A program made the translations under genes and the position numbers. The notes under the pieces were generated by a model. The model saw only the letters and a program-made list of their open reading frames with translations. It was not told where the DNA came from and did no database searches. Shown here piece by piece: positions 62,576 to 64,000 of a DNA stretch of 64,000 nucleotides. Numbering within the stretch: position 1 is the first letter of the stretch; each line of letters starts with the position of its first letter. This DNA is from Ailanthus altissimus (Eukaryota > Streptophyta > Magnoliopsida > Sapindales > Simaroubaceae), in the NCBI GenBank assembly GCA_946807835.1, contig OX327695.1, positions 22,488,501 to 22,552,500 of the forward strand, in the 5' to 3' direction.

Positions 62576-63780
62576 CGTGTGTAATAATATTGTTATTTTG
62601 ATTATATAACTTGTAGTTGCATTATCTTATTGCAAACTACCTTTAACTTGCACTTTCGACTAAAATGATGAAGCTTTTTTCCACACGTCAACTAAAAAGG
62701 TATACATGGACGTCCACATTTAAGGATGACAGTTTAATTCGAATCTAAATTTAGATTTTAAAAAACTTAGAAACCTAAAAAAATTCAGATTTAAAAAAAA
62801 TCCAAAAGAAAAATATAGGTTTTTTTTTTTTTCCAAACTTGGGTTTTGAATTTTTGTAGAATTTGGATTAATGTTAGACTTGAGTTTTTTCTAGATCTAA
62901 AAAACCGAGCCTAAAAATTGAAATTTTTTTAAAAGAGAAATTCTAAATGAATTCTTAATCTTTAATATATATATTTAAAAAAAAATATGTTTACTCATTT
63001 ATTTGGTTACCTTTAAATATATTGATTATACTTATAAAAAAAGGTGAGAAAATTGTTACAGTAAAAGATATTGCTAATTTTATATAACATAACTGCATAC
63101 TTTATATACTCATATATTAGCTCTTAATTAAAATTTTGGTTATTAAATTTATTTTGTAATAAAATATGAATCATGTCAATGTTTGTTTAAGAAAAAAAAT
63201 ACATGATATTATTGCTCTTAAGTCTTGGCCCATTAAATTATTAATCATGAAATTATAAAATTTAGTGCTTAGTAATTAATGATATAAAATGTTATTCATT
63301 TTACTACTACTAATAATTATCATAAATATTAGTAGTTTAACAATAACCAATAATAGATAATTATAAAAAATAATTAATAATATTTAATAATAGGTTATTA
63401 CCAAATTATACAATAATAATTATATAATCTAACAATTACTTTATAAAATAAATATATTAAAAATTCAAATTTTACTTAAAAAATAAAACAAACTATTTTT
63501 TTTAATAAAAAAAGGTGTAAATCCAAATCAAATTATTAGAATTCAGCTCAACTTCAAACTCGAATCCAGCCCAAAGCAAAAAAATTCAGGTGAAATACAA
63601 GTTTCAAATTAAAAAAAAAAAACCAAAATCAAATTCGGTTGAACAAAACCCAAACCAAGTTTTACCATACCTATTCACATAGATAGCTTTCCTATTCCTT
63701 TAATCGATTCAAACCACAGTTTGATATGGGGGGATTCGTAGCAATTAATTGATCTTTATTCCTCTAATTAATAAATCGCT
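62576..63780. other. AT-rich DNA with MITE-like inverted ends, no gene seen
   Basis: AAGGATGACAGTTTAATTCG at 62723 and AGGTATGGTAAAACTTGG (reverse complement near 63680) resemble the opposed ends of a degenerate hAT-like element. The interior is very AT-rich with many A runs. Confidence 0.35.
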
Positions 63781-63807
63781 AAGTTTGGGGAGGAAATTGA
63801 AAATTCC

Positions 63808-63814
63808 TATAAAC
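63808..63814 (+). promoter_or_regulatory. TATA box of the right-edge gene
   Basis: TATAAAC lies 79 bp before the ATG at 63887. A TGACGTGGC word, an ACGT-core site of the type bound by bZIP factors, follows at 63829-63837. Confidence 0.45.
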
Positions 63815-63886
63815 AGCAGTGAATTAGGTGACGTGGCGTATAGGGTTTTTTCTCTCGGCGCACAGGGCTAACCTACGCCGTATCCC

Positions 63887-64000
63887 ATGGGGAAGAAAAA
63901 ATCGAGCAAAACGCCGCCGTCTCCGTCCGCTCGCTGTCTCCGGGATCGCTCTTCCCAGCCAAGTGTTCTATTGAATGAAGGCAGCAACCAGTTTGCTGCT
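63887..64000 (+). CDS. Start of an unrecognised gene, cut by the window edge
   Basis: ATG at 63887 opens 38 codons to the last base without a stop. The peptide starts MGKKKSSKTPPSPSAR and is basic and proline/serine-rich, then SVLLNEGSNQFAA. The region changes abruptly from very AT-rich to GC-balanced with several CG dinucleotides, as at HSFB1, and has a TATA box at a suitable distance, so I believe it is a real first exon. The start context (CCCATGG) is good. I do not recognise the family: 38 residues, mostly low-complexity, are too few. It could alternatively be a gene fragment. Confidence 0.6.
   Translation, partial: MGKKKSSKTPPSPSARCLRDRSSQPSVLLNEGSNQFAA

Overview
This is nuclear DNA of a dicotyledonous flowering plant. 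It is strongly AT-rich, protein-coding information is sparse and split by introns, and most of the 64 kb is decayed Ty1/copia and Ty3/gypsy LTR retrotransposon sequence. Only one gene looks intact and complete: a class B heat-stress transcription factor (HSFB1/HSF24/TBF1 type, two exons, 17863-19832, 268 residues). One further host gene, red chlorophyll catabolite reductase (RCCR/ACD2, 26028-27808), is recognisable but broken by two stop codons and one frameshift. The first 38 codons of a third, unrecognised gene start at 63887 and run off the right edge.

Layout. 1-4581: two LTRs of one copia LTR family in opposite orientation; the second is a probable solo LTR. 4582-6189: AT-rich, no gene seen. 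6190-8250: a short copia element with both LTRs whose interior was deleted from gag to reverse transcriptase. 8251-17040: AT-rich intergenic DNA with a palindromic hAT-like MITE, a SINE-like piece and AT-rich direct repeats. 17041-19832: HSFB1 with its promoter and a 5' leader holding two upstream ORFs. 20160-25809: a decayed copia element flanked by a pair of 0.36-kb direct repeats. 26028-27808: RCCR pseudogene. 28556-28690: a foldback. 30600-44000: a plus-strand copia element (RE1) interrupted inside its RNase H region by a complete minus-strand copia element (RE2, 34144-43396, 2-kb LTRs, target duplication GTATC). 44000-53400: gypsy-like gag remnant, a gypsy LTR and a solo LTR inserted at its edge (duplication ACAAC). 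53478-62430: a pair of 0.6-kb repeats enclosing two more solo LTRs (one with perfect duplication TTATA) and degenerate minisatellites. 62430-63800: SINE-like and MITE-like AT-rich DNA, then the third gene.

How the host genes relate. HSFB1 and RCCR are also neighbours in Arabidopsis (At4g36990 and At4g37000), so this window appears to keep an old gene pair whose spacer has been inflated by transposons. The HSFB1 leader encodes a short upstream peptide that closely resembles the second upstream ORF of Arabidopsis TBF1, which controls translation of that factor during immune responses. I see no evidence of a wholly new biological system. The best leads are the conserved upstream peptide, the broken RCCR beside an intact HSFB1, a fourfold 256-bp tandem array covering the reverse-transcriptase motif of RE2, and a cluster of GC-rich hairpins in the RE2 leader with relatives in other LTRs.
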